Assembly: GCF_014648515.1 (NCBI RefSeq)
Contig: NZ_BMRG01000003.1
Span: 427,477-491,476 of the forward strand
Direction: 5' to 3'
Source: Saccharothrix coeruleofusca
GTDB taxonomy: Bacteria; Actinomycetota; Actinomycetes; Mycobacteriales; Pseudonocardiaceae
DNA: 64,000 nucleotides
Shown: one piece after another, positions 62,437-64,000 of the stretch
How the letters are laid out: every line of letters starts with the position of its first letter
Numbering within the stretch: the stretch's first letter is position 1
The notes under the pieces: model-generated
Told to the model about the DNA's origin: nothing
Seen by the model: the letters and a program-made list of their open reading frames with translations, nothing else
Databases searched by the model: none
Program-made: the position numbers and the translations under genes

Positions 62437-63692
62437 GCCAGCTCCCGGCCGAGGGTCTCGGGCAGGCCCAGCAGCGCCAGCACGGCGATGCCGTAGGCGA
62501 CCGCGCCGAACACCATCGCGCCGCCCACGCCCATGCTCTCCGCCATGAAGCCGACCAGCGTGGGGAACAGCGCGCCCACCGCGCGGCCGAAGTTGTAGGT
62601 GAAGCCCTGCCCGGTGCCGCGCAGGTCGGTCGGGTACAGCTCGGCCAGGAACGAACCGAAGCCGCTGAAGATCGCCGACATGCAGAACCCCAGCGGGAAG
62701 CCCAGGAACAGCACGGCGGTGTTCGCGCCCGAGGGGATCTGGGTGTAGAGCAGGATCAGCCCGGCGGAGAGCACGGAGAACAGCGCGAAGGTCTTCTTGC
62801 GGCCCAGCCAGTCGGTGACGTAGCCGCCGGTGACGTAGCCGACGAACGCGCCGGAGATCAGGAACGCCAGGTAGCCGCCGGTGCCGATGACGGTCAGGCC
62901 GCGCTCGGTCTTGAGGTAGGTCGGCAGCCAGGTGGCCAGCGTGTAGTAGCCGCCCTGCACACCGGTGGCCAGCAGCGAGGCGAACAGCGTGGTGCGGGTC
63001 AGGTCGCCCTTGAAGATCGCCGCGAACGAGCCCCTGCGCGCGCTGCCCGCCCGCTTCTCGGTGACCTGCGGGGCGTCCTGGACGGTGCGGCGGATGTAGA
63101 TGATCAGCACGGCGGGCAGCGCGCCGGTCCAGAACAGCACGCGCCAGGCCACGTCCGGGTCGAACAGCTCGAACACGGCGGTGTAGACCAGCACCGACAG
63201 CGCCCAGCCCACCGCCCACGAGCTCTGGATGAACGCGACCGTGCGGCCCCGGTAGCGCGGCTTGCAGTACTCGGCGACCAGGATCGCGCCCGCCGCCCAC
63301 TCGCCGCCGAAGCCGAGGCCCTGCAGTGCCCGGAAGACCAGCAGCGTCTCGTAGCTGGTGGCGAACCCGCACAGGACGGTGAACACGGCGTAGGTGACGA
63401 CGGTGATCATCAGCGTGCGGACCCGGCCGATGCGGTCGGCCATGATGCCCGCGACGGCGCCGCCGATCGCCGAGACGACCAGGGTGACCGTGGTGAGCAG
63501 GCCCGCTTCGCCCTTGCTGATGCCGAAGTAGGCGGTGATGGCTACCAGGCCCAGCGGGAGGACCTGGAAGTCGTAGGAGTCCAGGCCGTAGCCGCCGAAG
63601 GCGCCGATGAAGGCGCGCTTGCCGTTGCGGCCGAGGGTGCGGAACCAGGCGAAGCGGCCCTCGTCGGTGCTGGTGGTCGATGTGGTGCTCAT
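62433..63692 (-). CDS. MFS transporter (metabolite:H+ symporter type)
   Basis: Protein of 419 aa with 12 predicted helices. N-terminal [20 protein letters not shown] has the D-x-x-D-type acidic helix of aromatic acid or sialate symporters; [13 protein letters not shown] is the loop 2-3 MFS motif, [18 protein letters not shown] lies in helix 4, and [13 protein letters not shown] is the second-half loop. It is coupled to a DUF1445 hydro-lyase and read from a promoter with a 17-bp palindrome. ATG 63692 follows GAGGTGAACG. Substrate likely an organic acid or amino acid, by context. Confidence 0.9.
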   Translation of the reverse strand: MSTTSTTSTDEGRFAWFRTLGRNGKRAFIGAFGGYGLDSYDFQVLPLGLVAITAYFGISKGEAGLLTTVTLVVSAIGGAVAGIMADRIGRVRTLMITVVTYAVFTVLCGFATSYETLLVFRALQGLGFGGEWAAGAILVAEYCKPRYRGRTVAFIQSSWAVGWALSVLVYTAVFELFDPDVAWRVLFWTGALPAVLIIYIRRTVQDAPQVTEKRAGSARRGSFAAIFKGDLTRTTLFASLLATGVQGGYYTLATWLPTYLKTERGLTVIGTGGYLAFLISGAFVGYVTGGYVTDWLGRKKTFALFSVLSAGLILLYTQIPSGANTAVLFLGFPLGFCMSAIFSGFGSFLAELYPTDLRGTGQGFTYNFGRAVGALFPTLVGFMAESMGVGGAMVFGAVAYGIAVLALLGLPETLGRELA

Positions 63693-63731
63693 GCGTTCAC
63701 CTCGCAGGCGTGTGGGTGTGCCCTGCCCCAC

Positions 63732-63756
63732 ACCGTAGAGGATTGTTGAACAATCC
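63732..63756 (-). promoter_or_regulatory. Promoter and 17-bp palindromic operator of the MFS/hydro-lyase operon
   Basis: GGATTGTT-G-AACAATCC (63740-63756) is a perfect inverted repeat. It lies directly upstream of a minus-strand -10 box TACGGT (63737-63732), 40 bp before the MFS ATG. The TTGTTGAACAA core is like operators of GntR-family (FCD) repressors. No regulator gene is within the window, but one could lie beyond base 64000. Confidence 0.75.
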
Positions 63757-63787
63757 GACTAGAGGGCAATTCGGGCACCCCCCGCGA

Positions 63788-63867
63788 GTCGAACGCCAGG
63801 GTTGGGTGAGTTCAACGCTCAGGTCGTGTGAGTTCTACGTTCAGGTCGCGCGAACTGAGCGTTGGGG
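63788..63867 (+). repeat. 22-bp-period intergenic tandem repeat, locus 4 (diverged)
   Basis: Units beginning GTCGAACGCCAGGGTTGG (63788), GTTCAACGCTCAGGTCGTG (63810), GTTCTACGTTCAGGTCGCG (63832) and a partial ACTGAGCGTTGGGG (63854), with exact 22-bp steps. It is less conserved than loci 1-3 but keeps the period and the AACGCTC core. Confidence 0.65.
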
Positions 63868-63941
63868 TTCGGGAGGTGCGCTCGCCGCGCGGCAGGTCGC
63901 CAAGGACGGCGGGTCGCTTCGCGCGCCCCCCTGGTGCGTGG

Positions 63942-63988
63942 GCAAGTACTACCCGACGGGGTTGGCAGGGCCGGTAACTACTACCCGA
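63942..63988 (+). repeat. 47-bp dispersed element, copy D
   Basis: GCAAGTACTACCCGAC (63942-63957), 11 nt, then GGCCGGTAACTACTACCCGA (63969-63988). TACTACCCGA copies are again 32 bp apart. Confidence 0.8.
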
Positions 63989-64000
63989 GGCACGGAAGCG

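Larger units (their letters stand above)
63693..64000. other. 308-bp intergenic region at the window end
   Basis: No gene is supported. It holds the MFS promoter and palindrome (63732-63756), a 22-bp-period repeat (63788-63867) and 47-bp element copy D (63942-63988). The gene beyond is outside the window. Confidence 0.6.

Noticed and set aside
63788-63867. 22-bp periodic repeats as a CRISPR array
   Set aside because: There are no unique spacers between units, the units are contiguous and diverged, and no cas genes are present.

Overview
The window is very GC-rich actinomycete chromosome with frequent GTG starts, leaderless genes and 4-nt GTGA/ATGA stop/start overlaps. It carries a division and cell-wall (dcw) cluster without ftsA but with sepF and divIVA/wag31, DUF3040, Scr1/DUF397 regulators, a SAM-IV riboswitch, an actinobacterial ileS T-box, bsaP and an MptB-like mannosyltransferase. 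Gene content and order suggest Pseudonocardiales (Actinosynnema/Saccharothrix/Lentzea-like). That placement is inference.

Layout. 1-9 kb: a methyltransferase tail, a SigD/ShbA-like sigma factor, a divergent glutamine-synthetase-like/amidohydrolase pair (the two halves of fungal FluG), dinB behind a perfect LexA box, an MFS exporter, a Crp-type regulator, a small membrane protein, an AbiEi-like gene and DUF3040. 9-14 kb: a minus-strand moxR-DUF58-transglutaminase operon. 14.3-36.5 kb: the dcw cluster mraZ-rsmH-ftsL-ftsI-murE-murF-mraY-murD-[DUF/Scr1/DUF397 insertion]-ftsW-murG-murC-ftsQ-[DUF664]-ftsZ-pgeF-PLPBP-sepF-yggT-divIVA. It makes lipid II and builds the septum. 36.5-51.3 kb: ileS with T-box, an ECF sigma factor, DUF167, a cation/proton antiporter, a SAM-IV-controlled class V aminotransferase, lspA, rluD, a winged-helix protein, a DUF559/Vsr-like gene and dnaE. 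51.4-56.3 kb: a biotin cluster (P450-bioA, bioD, bioB-bsaP, with a small redoxin on the other strand); bioF is absent. 56.3-64 kb: DUF2567, a lipomannan-type mannosyltransferase, lnt, a secreted protein translationally coupled to a small acidic partner, and an MFS/hydro-lyase operon behind a 17-bp palindrome.

Several signals are not explained by ordinary annotation. (a) A 47-bp intergenic element (GCAAGTACTACCCGAC, 11 nt, then a second half ending TACTACCCGA) occurs four times with invariant 27-nt half-to-half spacing. Two inverted copies bracket the DUF559/Vsr-like gene. (b) Twin TTRTCCACA boxes, 19 bp apart and about 60 bp before the start codon, precede both AbiEi/DUF559-type genes. (c) A 22-bp-period tandem repeat occurs at four intergenic loci. 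(d) A candidate secreted toxin with immunity partner sits in a locally lower-GC patch. (e) Well-formed regulatory sites are visible: the LexA box, a five-repeat MraZ operator, the T-box, the SAM-IV riboswitch and palindromes before the biotin and MFS operons.

No tRNA, rRNA, CRISPR array or recognisable transposase was seen. Starts were chosen from ribosome-binding sites, overlaps, or a TANNNT -10 box 6-8 nt before the start (leaderless). Domain names come from motif recognition by eye, not from database searches.
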